From Sphingobacterium sp. UT-1RO-CII-1 (GTDB taxonomy: Bacteria; Bacteroidota; Bacteroidia; Sphingobacteriales; Sphingobacteriaceae): a stretch of DNA of 64,000 bases. Positions 47,815-55,814 of the stretch are shown one piece after another (the first letter of the stretch is position 1; every line of letters begins with the position of its first letter). The stretch is taken from assembly GCF_026711005.1 (NCBI RefSeq), contig NZ_JAPPVJ010000005.1, positions 1 through 64,000 of the forward strand. The letters are read 5' to 3'. Below the pieces are notes generated by a model. That model saw only the letters and a program-made list of their open reading frames with translations. It did not search any database and was not told the origin of the DNA. A program made the position numbers and the translations under genes.

Positions 47815-48033
47815 CTACTCGAAATCTTCGTGGTTAAAAAAATCCTTTACTGTTGATCCTAAAGTGGTAATCAATTTTTCCAAATTGACCACAGAAATAT
47901 TTCTCTTACCATTTTCCACCTCACTTATATACGTTTTATCAACATCTGACTCATAGGATAATTTCTCCTGTGTCAAGCCTTTATTGGTTCTTAAATCTTT
48001 GATATGCTTGCCAATTCTCTCTTTAATATCCAT
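47815..48033 (-). CDS. Restriction-modification controller (C) protein, XRE family
   Basis: The 72-residue HTH protein (IKDLRTNKGLTQEKLSYESD, VDKTYISEVENGKRNISV) has the size and sequence of controller proteins that time expression of R-M genes. A canonical C-box (GACTATAAGTC) lies 22 bases upstream. It is the first gene of the ten-gene operon. Confidence 0.9.
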   Translation of the reverse strand: MDIKERIGKHIKDLRTNKGLTQEKLSYESDVDKTYISEVENGKRNISVVNLEKLITTLGSTVKDFFNHEDFE

Positions 48034-48054
48034 ACTGCAAACTCGACATTTTTC

Positions 48055-48080
48055 GACTATAAGTCAATCGGATATAAGTG
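48055..48080 (-). promoter_or_regulatory. Twin C-box operator
   Basis: GACTATAAGTC at 48055-48065 is a perfect palindrome with a 3-base centre, and its complement GACTTATAGTC equals the classical C-box. A weaker copy matching 8 of 11 positions lies at 48070-48080. The C protein probably binds here and autoregulates the operon. Confidence 0.75.
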
Positions 48081-48229
48081 AACTTTCTTTTATAAATACA
48101 TTACAATTCTAATCAAAAAATGTATTCCTACATTTTCTTATTAAACACTCAACTAGGATTAATACAATTTAAAAAATCACCTTTCCCTCTCCTATGTAGA
48201 CTTCCGGTATTGACCAAAATTATTTTAAG

Positions 48230-49357
48230 TTGTACCAGAGGCCATTGGTATATTATGATTTTCACACTATCCCTTTTTCGGAATTAAGAGATATGAATAT
48301 TTCCTATATTAGCACTATGCACATATTCCCACCAGACCAACAATTGCCCACACAACACTTAGCCGCATGCTTCAACAGCACCTCGGCTACCTACAAATTC
48401 TATTGGTTGCTGGCTATATTAGACGCTATACAAGATGGGCAGCAGGAAGTAAATAAGCAACAATTATTTGCAGGCATGATAGCCAATGCGTGGTATACCG
48501 TAAACTACTTCAACGTATCTTTTGGCCAACAGGACATGATACAGCAGACTGTAAAGCAACTTAAGGATATTGAAGCAATCACAATTGATGAAAACCGTTT
48601 GCGAATAAAAGCGCAATTAGAAAGCTCGGACAACCTGACGACAAGAAAACTATTATTTCATTTTGACAAGCAAGTGCCCCACTGGTTTCTCAGCCCTTGG
48701 TATGCAGGCATGAACAATAAAGGGAAAATATATGAACTATCGCAGGCGGACATTAACAGCCCCATATATAAGCTGTATGCAGAGAAAATAGTTATATCCG
48801 ACGGATGGTTTGCGTATTTGAGTAAGCACATCCGTATTATACGGGATTATGTGTACTGGAACCTTTCTTTATTCTTACAGACACGTAATCCGAACGTGCC
48901 GGATATCCCCAACAAATTGATAAAACCACCTTTGCGCAACTCGCTGACTAAGCAACGTAAATTTTGGGATTATGTGATGGAGGTGAATGGCCCTTTAAAA
49001 TGTATTTATACAGGAAAAGAACTTTACAAGGCACAATATCACGTTGAGCACTTCGTGCCTTACAGTTTTGTGTCGCACGACCAGATATGGAACCTCATAC
49101 CGGCAGATAGCAGCTTTAATGTGAGCAAAAGTAATAAGCTACCCGATTTGGAACGGTATTTTGAGCCGTTCTATACGATGCAAAATTTGGCATTACGCAC
49201 TTATATTCGTGAGCGGCCTAAAGAAAAGCTATTGGAAGATTATTTTTATATTGGCACCGATTTGAGCGAGGGACTATCAAGAGAGAAATTTTATGATGTT
49301 ATCAACCCGTTAGTGACTATTGCATCTAACAATGGATTTGAGTTTTTGTATAAATAA
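48230..49357 (+). CDS. HNH endonuclease, TTG start
   Basis: The 375-residue protein has an HNH domain near residues 265-305: CIYTGKEL, HVEHFVPYSFVSHDQIWNLIPAD and NVSKSNKLP, the His-Asn-His layout of a DNA nuclease. The TTG start gives YQRPLVYYDFHTIPF; a later ATG is possible. It is divergent from the C protein and eight bases ahead of the HIT gene, with which it probably forms an operon. Confidence 0.82.
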   Translation: MYQRPLVYYDFHTIPFSELRDMNISYISTMHIFPPDQQLPTQHLAACFNSTSATYKFYWLLAILDAIQDGQQEVNKQQLFAGMIANAWYTVNYFNVSFGQQDMIQQTVKQLKDIEAITIDENRLRIKAQLESSDNLTTRKLLFHFDKQVPHWFLSPWYAGMNNKGKIYELSQADINSPIYKLYAEKIVISDGWFAYLSKHIRIIRDYVYWNLSLFLQTRNPNVPDIPNKLIKPPLRNSLTKQRKFWDYVMEVNGPLKCIYTGKELYKAQYHVEHFVPYSFVSHDQIWNLIPADSSFNVSKSNKLPDLERYFEPFYTMQNLALRTYIRERPKEKLLEDYFYIGTDLSEGLSREKFYDVINPLVTIASNNGFEFLYK

Positions 49358-49365
49358 TTGTAGCG

Positions 49366-49737
49366 ATGGGGATCAATAACTTTTTTGAGATTGACCGAAA
49401 CAGGCATATTGGTGAAACGCTGCATTTTTTCCTGATAAGAGACGGCTTTCCAGTGAGCCCCGGGCATACACTGATTATTACAAAGGCGCTGAGGGAAGAT
49501 TATTTTGAGCTGACGCAGGAAGAAAAAGCAGACCTAGACAACGCTATACAACTAGCGAAGAAACTTGTGGAGGAAGAGTTTGCGCCAGATGGTTATAACA
49601 TCGGCATGAACTGTGGCGAGACTGCCGGGCAGACGGTGTTTCATTTTCACTGCCACCTTATCCCCCGCTTTAGCGGCGACATGGAAGACCCTCGAGGTGG
49701 TGTGCGGTATGTGATACCGAGTAAAGGGAGTTATTGA
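49366..49737 (+). CDS. HIT-family nucleotide hydrolase
   Basis: The 123-residue protein carries the histidine triad FHFHCHLIPRF near residue 93 and the ETAGQTVF segment before it, with the GHTLIITK strand, so it should hydrolyse or transfer nucleoside phosphates such as Ap4A or adenylyl conjugates. It shares an apparent operon with the HNH gene, an unusual pairing in a defence setting. Confidence 0.9.
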   Translation: MGINNFFEIDRNRHIGETLHFFLIRDGFPVSPGHTLIITKALREDYFELTQEEKADLDNAIQLAKKLVEEEFAPDGYNIGMNCGETAGQTVFHFHCHLIPRFSGDMEDPRGGVRYVIPSKGSY

Positions 49738-49750
49738 GAAAAGTTGATTG

Positions 49751-49785
49751 TTTTGTCACAAATATTTAATGTTTTTGTGACAAAA
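49751..49785 (+). terminator. Hairpin after HIT gene
   Basis: TTTTGTCAC (49751-49759) pairs with GTGACAAAA (49777-49785). It lies directly after the HNH-HIT operon, but the tail is A-rich rather than T-rich, so it could equally be an operator. Confidence 0.4.
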
Positions 49786-49942
49786 ATAAGATTAGAGTTT
49801 TCATATTTATTTCAGTAAAAATTAAGTTAAACGAATCGCTTAGTTTTCACAACAGTCTTTAATTCCTCAATTTTACTGCCGTACTAAAAATAGTTTCTTA
49901 TAATAACGCAATAAGTGTTAAAAGCACGAATGTAAACATCCA

Positions 49943-50170
49943 CTAACTAGTTTTTGCTAAATTATCCTTTTGATAACGCTCGACTTTATTCCTAAGATCT
50001 AATGTAGATGCCTGTATGGATGGGCCATCGGTGATCACGATAGAGGCTTCGGAACGGTGATAGGGACTTGTCTTGTCCCGTGTAGCAGAAAGCCAGTTAA
50101 AAGACCCTTCGATCAATACGCTATCATCGATGAGGATAGTCTTGTTATGTACACCATTGGCAAGCAACAA
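49943..50170 (-). pseudogene. C-terminal remnant of a phospholipase D-family nuclease
   Basis: The stretch NGVHNKTILIDDSVLIEGSFNWLSATRDK contains one HKD-type motif of a PLD nuclease (His-x-Lys, then Asp, then GSFNW). The N-terminal catalytic half is missing, and immediately upstream the sequence changes into an unrelated zinc-finger fragment on the other strand. Confidence 0.7.
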
Positions 50171-50173
50171 AAG

Positions 50174-50285
50174 AATAAAGATGTGTCCATTTTGTAACAC
50201 GAAACTCAACGCTAGAAAAGGAAAGTATGGCCCATTTTTAGGTTGTCCAAATTATCCTGAATGCAAATATACACAACGCAACTAG
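50174..50285 (+). pseudogene. Topoisomerase-type C4 zinc-finger fragment
   Basis: A short in-frame stretch ending CPNYPECKYTQRN at 50285 contains CPFCNTKLNARKGKYG, i.e. four cysteines with the spacing of the C4 DNA-binding finger found at ends of topoisomerase I and nuclease proteins. No upstream protein remains on this strand; it abuts the PLD fragment head to head. Confidence 0.6.
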
Positions 50286-50319
50286 ATATAAAATGTCACC
50301 ACCTACTCTGCTGGATAAA

Positions 50320-51276
50320 TTATAATCTATTTATATGCTCACGTATCCTCTCCAATATGTCATTAAATTCGGGCTGTCCTTTATAGTACAATGCAGCAGT
50401 GGCTTGGTAACGATCTTTGAAACGCTGACGTTGCTCAATAGACCCCAATAAAAACGCCTCATTTTCTCGAATGGGCACCTCCTGATCTTTCTTCGGGAAT
50501 CTATCTTGCTTATGCAAAAGATAGGGTTCTGTACCGATAAAATGACAAATTTCATCAAAAGCTAGTAAGCAATACACATCATAATACTGACGCATTAAAT
50601 TGGATCGCTCTTTCCCTGTTTCTTGCTCTTGTCTATATTTGGTAGCAATAGTTTGAAGTTTTTCGACCAGCGTATACCCCGGATGATAGCATGCGATATC
50701 GTAAGCTTTATTATCAATTAACTGTCCTCCTACCACTGATACAGCTTTGTCATATGCCCATGAACTAATATGCGTTAGTTTGTTGGGGGTTACTGTATCA
50801 AATCCCACCTCTAACAATATTCCTTCTTTTACCCCGTCTACATAATCGGTCTGACTTTCATACTGTAAACGAATACCACCACTACGATAATACTTCTTGT
50901 CATCAAATGCAGTATCGCGTTCAATACTTACGATTCCATCAATATTAATATTTTCTGCAAGCCAATCATAATATTCTTTTCGACTCTTAATCTGATTTGG
51001 CTTAGTCTTCTTAGGATTGGTATTAACGGCTAATTCTTTTGGTGGATGGATATGGATGTCAATGTCTTCAGAAAAACGTTGGATAAACTGGTACCCTTTA
51101 GATAAAGACGTTCCTCCTTTAAGTTCAAATTCTAATCCCATCTTTGTTAGACCATACAGAACATGCATAATCCAATAGTCTTTCTCGATAAGGTATGCTA
51201 ATATTCCCGTTTCCTTTTCGAGAAGGCGTAAAAGATCACTAAAGTCTTTACGATCGTGCAGATAGCTAGTTCGCAT
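50320..51276 (-). CDS. abiEii: AbiEii/AbiGii-type nucleotidyltransferase toxin
   Basis: The 318-residue protein has the AbiEii nucleotidyltransferase motif GGTSLSKG (54-61) with RFSEDIDIHI (67-76) providing metal-binding Asp residues, and the KLQTIATKYRQEQETG segment. AbiE is a type IV toxin-antitoxin system in which the toxin pyrimidinylates tRNA acceptor ends (known for family members). Its start overlaps the antitoxin stop by 11 bases. Confidence 0.9.
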   Translation of the reverse strand: MRTSYLHDRKDFSDLLRLLEKETGILAYLIEKDYWIMHVLYGLTKMGLEFELKGGTSLSKGYQFIQRFSEDIDIHIHPPKELAVNTNPKKTKPNQIKSRKEYYDWLAENINIDGIVSIERDTAFDDKKYYRSGGIRLQYESQTDYVDGVKEGILLEVGFDTVTPNKLTHISSWAYDKAVSVVGGQLIDNKAYDIACYHPGYTLVEKLQTIATKYRQEQETGKERSNLMRQYYDVYCLLAFDEICHFIGTEPYLLHKQDRFPKKDQEVPIRENEAFLLGSIEQRQRFKDRYQATAALYYKGQPEFNDILERIREHINRL

Positions 51277-51865
51277 ATTGCTTCGGATTCATCTGCTGCA
51301 GTACGGGTTGTAATATTTTTTTGGTCTTGGAATGCCCGTACTCCCGAACTGCATATTTCAGTTTATTAAAATCCATCGTTTTTGCTTTAGCAAGAGTATT
51401 GTTTAAGACCATCTCCCGATCTTCAGCTAATGTATCAAGGTGATTAACCAAATCGACTAAAAGGAATTCGGATGTAGCTTTTTTAGGAAAATACGGTGTT
51501 TTGTGAAAGAAGAACTTTTTACCGTCTAAATTGATTTCACCATGGCGTTTATGATTGTATACCAAACGTTTATTGTATAGTTGAGTAGTACCTACATTTA
51601 ATGCATTATAGCTGTTCGGTGACATCAATAAAAAATGATCATCTTTTAAAAAACTACGTACCAATACCTCATCTTCGGGCGGAACTGCGCCAAAAACAGA
51701 TTGTTTGGGAAAATGATACAAACCTGGAGCTACTTTCTCGAGCGTCCCATCATCGACCAATTCTGCCAAATGCCGATCTACCGCATTAGAGTATTTAACC
51801 AACTCTTCTCTGCGATATACCTTACCTGGTTTTAGCTGTTTTTTAAATGCTGTGACTCTGTCCAT
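51266..51865 (-). CDS. abiEi: AbiEi-like antitoxin (DUF6088)
   Basis: From the ATG at 51865 the protein has 199 residues and begins DRVTAFKKQLKPGKVYRREELVKY, followed by a winged-helix pattern and LYHFPKQSVFGAVPPEDEVLV, as in DUF6088/AbiEi repressors. It neutralises AbiEii and usually represses the operon. An open frame extends 11 codons further upstream. Confidence 0.88.
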   Translation of the reverse strand: MDRVTAFKKQLKPGKVYRREELVKYSNAVDRHLAELVDDGTLEKVAPGLYHFPKQSVFGAVPPEDEVLVRSFLKDDHFLLMSPNSYNALNVGTTQLYNKRLVYNHKRHGEINLDGKKFFFHKTPYFPKKATSEFLLVDLVNHLDTLAEDREMVLNNTLAKAKTMDFNKLKYAVREYGHSKTKKILQPVLQQMNPKQYAN

Positions 51866-51898
51866 AACCTGATCCTTTATTAAGCTATATATAAACAA

Positions 51899-52229
51899 AG
51901 ATAAGAAACAAATATCCTATTTACAATATTTATAATTCAAAATTCATGCAATATAAAGACATAACACACTTAAATAAAACAGATTATAAAAACAAACTCC
52001 TAAGCTGACACATATTTTCGGTTTGGGGGATTAAAAATGATCTTCTACTTCCGGGAGTCTTCTTTTGGATAGAACATATGAAGTTTATAATATACCGTTT
52101 CAAAGTGTTCTAACCCTTCGAAGTGTAATCGACCAACTATTTCTTCTGTGTAATATCAATAAAATCGTGTTAGTAAATGATCAATACTTAGCATTGTCTT
52201 TTTGGTGATTTTGTGAAATTCCAATATTA
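51899..52229. other. Gene-free AT-rich stretch upstream of abiE
   Basis: No credible gene, repeat or motif was found apart from the expected abiE promoter side. Confidence 0.4.
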
Positions 52230-52232
52230 TTT

Positions 52233-52394
52233 ATTAATCTGCAAAAATCAGAGGAGGACTTCTCTCCTACAACAATGTATGATGATTATGCGATAGATGA
52301 GAGTTTATTTCATTGGCAATCGCAAGGAAGAACTACTGATAACTCAGCCACTGGAATGTCGTATATCAAACAAGTGGAACTGAATAAAAAATAA
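52233..52394 (+). pseudogene. Remnant of a DUF3427-type helicase/nuclease C-terminus
   Basis: The frame reads NLQKSEEDFSPTTMYDDYA and DESLFHWQSQGRTTDNS, the hallmark segment of the DUF3427 domain of DEAD/DEAH helicases with PLD-nuclease domains, and ends with a proper stop at 52394. The upstream gene body is missing and the sequence stops matching before 52233. Confidence 0.75.
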
Positions 52395-52602
52395 TTTTCT
52401 ATCTTTACAACTATGTTATACTTCTATAATAAGGCTATGATGGCAAAGCCTTGGTTTTCCTAATCAAATAGTCGCCGAGATGGCTTCCATGCGACAGTAA
52501 TTCTACTGTCTCACAATTAATTCATGTATCAGATTTTTGTTCCCTGATGGGAAATGTTTATCCATACGAAAAGAATATGGGTAAAGTGTTACACCTGTAT
52601 AT

Positions 52603-52617
52603 GACATTCAGAATGTC
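52603..52617. promoter_or_regulatory. Palindrome upstream of macrolide phosphotransferase
   Basis: GACATTCAGAATGTC is a 7-bp inverted repeat with a single central base, about 48 bases before the ATG of the mph-like gene. It could be an operator or part of a leader hairpin. Confidence 0.45.
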
Positions 52618-52664
52618 CTGTCGGGGCAACTGGTACCAATTTAATAAAACAAAACAGTATAGAA

Positions 52665-53552
52665 ATGACAATCGAAGATATGCAAACATTAGCCCTAGAG
52701 CATGGGCTGAGAATTTCGGAAGAGATGAGCGTCAATGAGATGGGCATCGACTTTAGAGTTGCCTTTGTAAAGGAAGTCAACGGTGAGAACTGGGTACTCC
52801 GTATACCTCGAAGAATCGATATGCTTGAACAAATCGAAAATGAAAGTAGAATATTGGATTTAGCCAAAAGAAACCTGTCGATCAATGTTCCTGATTGGAA
52901 AATTATATCGGAGCGCCTAATAGCCTACCCTTTACTGGAGGATGCGCCTGCTCTGACATTCGATGCGATAACACATGAGGTATCTTGGAACATAGATCGC
53001 GATAGCATAGTTTATGTGGAGTCTCTGGCAAAATCATTGGCCGAATTACATCGTATTACAGCTGACGATGTGAGAAAGAGCAACTTGAAAATAATGACTC
53101 CAAGTGAATTGAGGACCGAAATAGCTGACCGTATTCACTTGGTGAAATCTGAAATAGGTATCAGCGAGCCGTTGGAAAACAGATACCGTAGATGGTTAGA
53201 CAATGACCCTTTGTGGCCTGAATTCACTTGTTTCATCCATGGCGATCTCTATGCAGGGCATATCTTAACCTCAAAGGAAGGTAAGACCTCTGGTATCATA
53301 GATTGGTCTACTGCGCATATGGGTGATCCTGCACTGGACTTTTCTGGCCACGTATCGGTTTTTGGAGAGGATAGCCTGAAGCGTTTGATAACGGAGTATG
53401 CTAAACAAGGCGGAACGATATGGGATAGGCTCTACGAACAATCTATAGAGAGGGCTGCAGCAGCTCCATTAGCATATGGCGCTTTTGCGGTAGAATGCAA
53501 CGACGATAATCATATCAATGCCGCCAGAGCAGCCTTAGGTGTTGTTCAATAA
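52665..53552 (+). CDS. mph: Macrolide 2'-phosphotransferase (Mph-family)
   Basis: The 295-residue aminoglycoside-phosphotransferase-fold protein has the catalytic loop FIHGDLYAGH (His192, Asp194), the metal-binding IIDWSTAHMGDPALDF (Asp213) and an N-terminal part typical of Mph enzymes (LEHGL, DFRVAFVKE, WVLRIPRR). It inactivates macrolides by phosphorylating the desosamine 2'-hydroxyl. The subtype cannot be fixed by eye. It stands alone among defence genes and remnants and was probably acquired with them. Confidence 0.9.
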   Translation: MTIEDMQTLALEHGLRISEEMSVNEMGIDFRVAFVKEVNGENWVLRIPRRIDMLEQIENESRILDLAKRNLSINVPDWKIISERLIAYPLLEDAPALTFDAITHEVSWNIDRDSIVYVESLAKSLAELHRITADDVRKSNLKIMTPSELRTEIADRIHLVKSEIGISEPLENRYRRWLDNDPLWPEFTCFIHGDLYAGHILTSKEGKTSGIIDWSTAHMGDPALDFSGHVSVFGEDSLKRLITEYAKQGGTIWDRLYEQSIERAAAAPLAYGAFAVECNDDNHINAARAALGVVQ

Positions 53553-53655
53553 AATGAAGTGAGGATAGTCTTATACGGATATAGCGAAACACCCATAAAA
53601 AAAGCCATTTACTAAACTAAACGGCTGTGTATATTTTTAGCAGATGCTATCTTGC

Positions 53656-53793
53656 TTAAAGCTTTTCGATCTCTTCGACTGTCAGTTTAGTAAATTTCAC
53701 AATCTGCTCGGTAGTTGCCCCATCTTTCTTCATAGCCTTGGAGATCTCAATCGCATTTTTACGTGCGCCTTTAGCCAGACCTTCAGCCTTCAC
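53656..53793 (-). pseudogene. Third Rpn-type C-terminal cassette (fragment)
   Basis: A 45-codon frame from the GTG at 53793 encodes EGLAKGARKNAIEISKAMKK and TVEEIEKL, which continues the GLAKG-type repeat style but ends in a different sequence. It overlaps the stop of the preceding cassette by one base (TAGTG) and lacks its own strong start signal. Confidence 0.55.
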
Positions 53794-54071
53794 TAAACAC
53801 CTTTTAAAGCCTTTTCTAACTCGGCCTTGGTTAAAGAAAGTTTACTACAGATATCAGCAACACTAAATCCCAGTTCTTGCAACATCTCGATTTTTCCTTT
53901 AAGAATGCCAGAAGCCATACCTTTCTCAAGGCCAGAAGCCATTCCGGTGGCTATTCCTTTCTCAAGTCCGGTAGCCAGACCTTTCTTAAGCCCACTAGCC
54001 ATTCCGGCTTGCATCCCCTTATCGAGTCCCTCTTTTTTTGCCTTATCCAGTAAATATTCACGAGTTCCCAT
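53793..54071 (-). CDS. Stand-alone copy of the Rpn C-terminal domain (RpnS-like)
   Basis: The 92-residue protein begins MGTREYLLDKAKKEGLDKGM, exactly as the internal start of the full Rpn gene next door, and ends in the same GFSVADICSKLSLTKAELE motif. It has its own Shine-Dalgarno sequence, AGGAAGGAG, seven bases before the ATG. It carries eleven four-residue units (GLDK, GMQA, GMAS, GLKK ...) against nine in the full-length gene. In E. coli the separately translated RpnS domain blocks the Rpn nuclease, so this is probably a duplicated inhibitor. Confidence 0.85.
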   Translation of the reverse strand: MGTREYLLDKAKKEGLDKGMQAGMASGLKKGLATGLEKGIATGMASGLEKGMASGILKGKIEMLQELGFSVADICSKLSLTKAELEKALKGV

Positions 54072-54178
54072 GATAATACTCCTTCCTAAATTTTGATGAT
54101 AGTGTTTATATTATATGGCCATCAAGAGCCCTTCGGGGTTAATTTCTATTTCTTGTTCAAGTTCACAATAAACCTTCA

Positions 54179-54433
54179 CTAAACACCTTTTAAAGCGTTT
54201 TCTAACTCGGCCTTGGTTAAAGAAAGTTTACTACAGATATCAGCAACACTAAATCCTAGTTCTTGCAACATCTCGATTTTTCCTTTAAGAATGCCAGAAG
54301 CCAGACCTTTCTCAAGGCCGGTAGCCATACCTTTCTCAAGGCCAGTAGCCATTCCAGTAGCCATTCCGGCTTGCATCCCCTTATCGAGACCCTCTTTTTT
54401 TGCCTTATCTAGTAAATATTCACGAGTTCCCAT
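54179..54433 (-). CDS. Internal RpnS-like small gene within the Rpn gene
   Basis: The in-frame ATG at 54433 is preceded by a strong ribosome-binding site AGGAAGGAG with a seven-base spacer (TATTATC), identical to the one of the stand-alone copy at 54071. The product has 84 residues: MGTREYLLDK, nine four-residue units, and the conserved end. This matches the gene-within-gene arrangement described for Rpn toxin-antitoxins. Confidence 0.75.
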   Translation of the reverse strand: MGTREYLLDKAKKEGLDKGMQAGMATGMATGLEKGMATGLEKGLASGILKGKIEMLQELGFSVADICSKLSLTKAELENALKGV

Positions 54434-55162
54434 GATAATACTCCTTCCTAACTTAATTTCTATTTCTTGTTCAAAGATACTCAATACCTGTTGGTTATCA
54501 AAACTCACATAATAAGTAAGAAAGTCATATAACCCTTGACGGGTAGCCTTACTCATCTTACGTTTCATCATTTCGTCGTACAGGTCGTGCTTGATGGTTT
54601 TCAGTTGTTCGTCATCAGCAGAAGTATGTCGAATATCTAGCAAAGCTGTAAGCACCACAACAGCAAAAGGATTGTCGTTAGCACGTAATGCGACTTCATC
54701 CTGGTCCAAGATTTTATAGCTTTTAAAATTATACTGAATTTTGGTATCCATAAATTCGCTCACATACACAGACGGACGGTAGCTTTTATTCCGATCGTTG
54801 AGGATAGCAATAGCTGTAACCGGAACTTGGTAGCGTTCGAAGATCTTGTAATAATAACGAAACATACGCTCGGCAAGATCACCTTTGCCCTTACTGCTCT
54901 GAACCTCGATATGGCATAGGATAAACTTCTCGCTACCATCTTTTAAGAATACCTTGACAAGCTTATCAACGTAACGCACACCCTTGCCCCCATTCTCTGG
55001 CGGAAAAAGGCTCTCGAACTCTTTGTCCAAGTAATCAAAAGGTTTGTCCAAATCGAACACCTCTGCAGCATCAGGAAACATGAACTGCAAAAAATGAGAA
55101 AAAGTTTGTTCGAGAATAGATTTCCACAAAAGGTCATCTACACGCCTAGATTTTCTAGTCAT
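54179..55162 (-). CDS. Rpn-family recombination-promoting nuclease (PD-(D/E)XK)
   Basis: The 327-residue protein has an N-terminal PD-(D/E)XK nuclease domain (Asp66 in YVDKLVKVFL and CHIEVQSS around residue 86 in place of EXK) followed by LAERMFRYYYKIF and the long helical linker of Rpn proteins, then the four-residue repeat region. Such genes are often annotated as transposases, but recent work shows them to be anti-phage toxins. An internal start at 54433 would produce a small C-terminal product; see that entry. No terminal inverted repeats flank it. Confidence 0.88.
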   Translation of the reverse strand: MTRKSRRVDDLLWKSILEQTFSHFLQFMFPDAAEVFDLDKPFDYLDKEFESLFPPENGGKGVRYVDKLVKVFLKDGSEKFILCHIEVQSSKGKGDLAERMFRYYYKIFERYQVPVTAIAILNDRNKSYRPSVYVSEFMDTKIQYNFKSYKILDQDEVALRANDNPFAVVVLTALLDIRHTSADDEQLKTIKHDLYDEMMKRKMSKATRQGLYDFLTYYVSFDNQQVLSIFEQEIEIKLGRSIIMGTREYLLDKAKKEGLDKGMQAGMATGMATGLEKGMATGLEKGLASGILKGKIEMLQELGFSVADICSKLSLTKAELENALKGV

Positions 55163-55322
55163 AACTGTTTATCAAATGGTTAACAACACAAACATAACAA
55201 TTAAAAATGACTAAAGCTAATATTATTAGCAAAAAAGATATATCATGATATAGCAGCTAAGAGCGGGATTTTTTAAAAGATGTGGTTTATATTTGAAGAA
55301 ATCGCCCCCCCCTCCTCTAAAA

Positions 55323-55368
55323 AAACAGGCTCAATATATGGTTGTCTTCATATTGTTGAGCCTGTTTA
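55323..55368. terminator. Hairpin after the truncated SusD gene
   Basis: AACAGGCTCAA and TTGAGCCTGTT pair with a loop of about 22 bases (55325-55367), with A/T runs on both sides, as expected for a bidirectional terminator serving the minus-strand SusD fragment. Confidence 0.8.
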
Positions 55369-55418
55369 ATTATTAGTAGGTGAAAGAAAATATAATTTAA
55401 CTCCTTATTTTAAACTTG

Positions 55419-55814
55419 TTAATCCCAAAACGGGTTTTGCACGAGATTAGGGTTTTTATCGATTTCTCCCTGTGGAATAGGAAACCAGTAATTTTTTGCT
55501 GTAAAAACACGTTTTTGATACACAGATCTTTTGAAGAAAGCTTTCGGATTGCTTTCGTTATCATCTTTCTCCGTACCAGAAAAATTCATACCATAAAAGT
55601 TACCATCGAGTTCCTTTTCTCCAATTTTCCACCGCCTAATATCACGGTACCGAATCCCCTCGTTGTTAAGCTCGACCCTACGCTCTCTACGGATTGCTGC
55701 CCTCATATCTTCCTGAGAAACAGGAACAGGTATAGAGTTTATCCCAGCGCCATACCTAGGGATGCCTGCCCTTTCTCGTATAAGATTTACATATTTTTCC
55801 CTTCGAAATAGCAC
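55419..55814 (-). pseudogene. SusD/RagB C-terminal fragment
   Basis: Residues ERAGIPRYG, AAIRRERRVELNNEGIRYRDIRRW and YWFPIPQGEIDKNPNLVQNP match the C-terminal SusD domain. The N-terminal two thirds is absent; upstream is a long inverted repeat and no SusC partner. Confidence 0.88.

Noticed and set aside
54179-55162. Annotation of the Rpn gene as a transposase
   Set aside because: It has a PD-(D/E)XK nuclease domain with a repeat-bearing C-terminus and an internal small gene, and no terminal inverted repeats or target duplications are visible.
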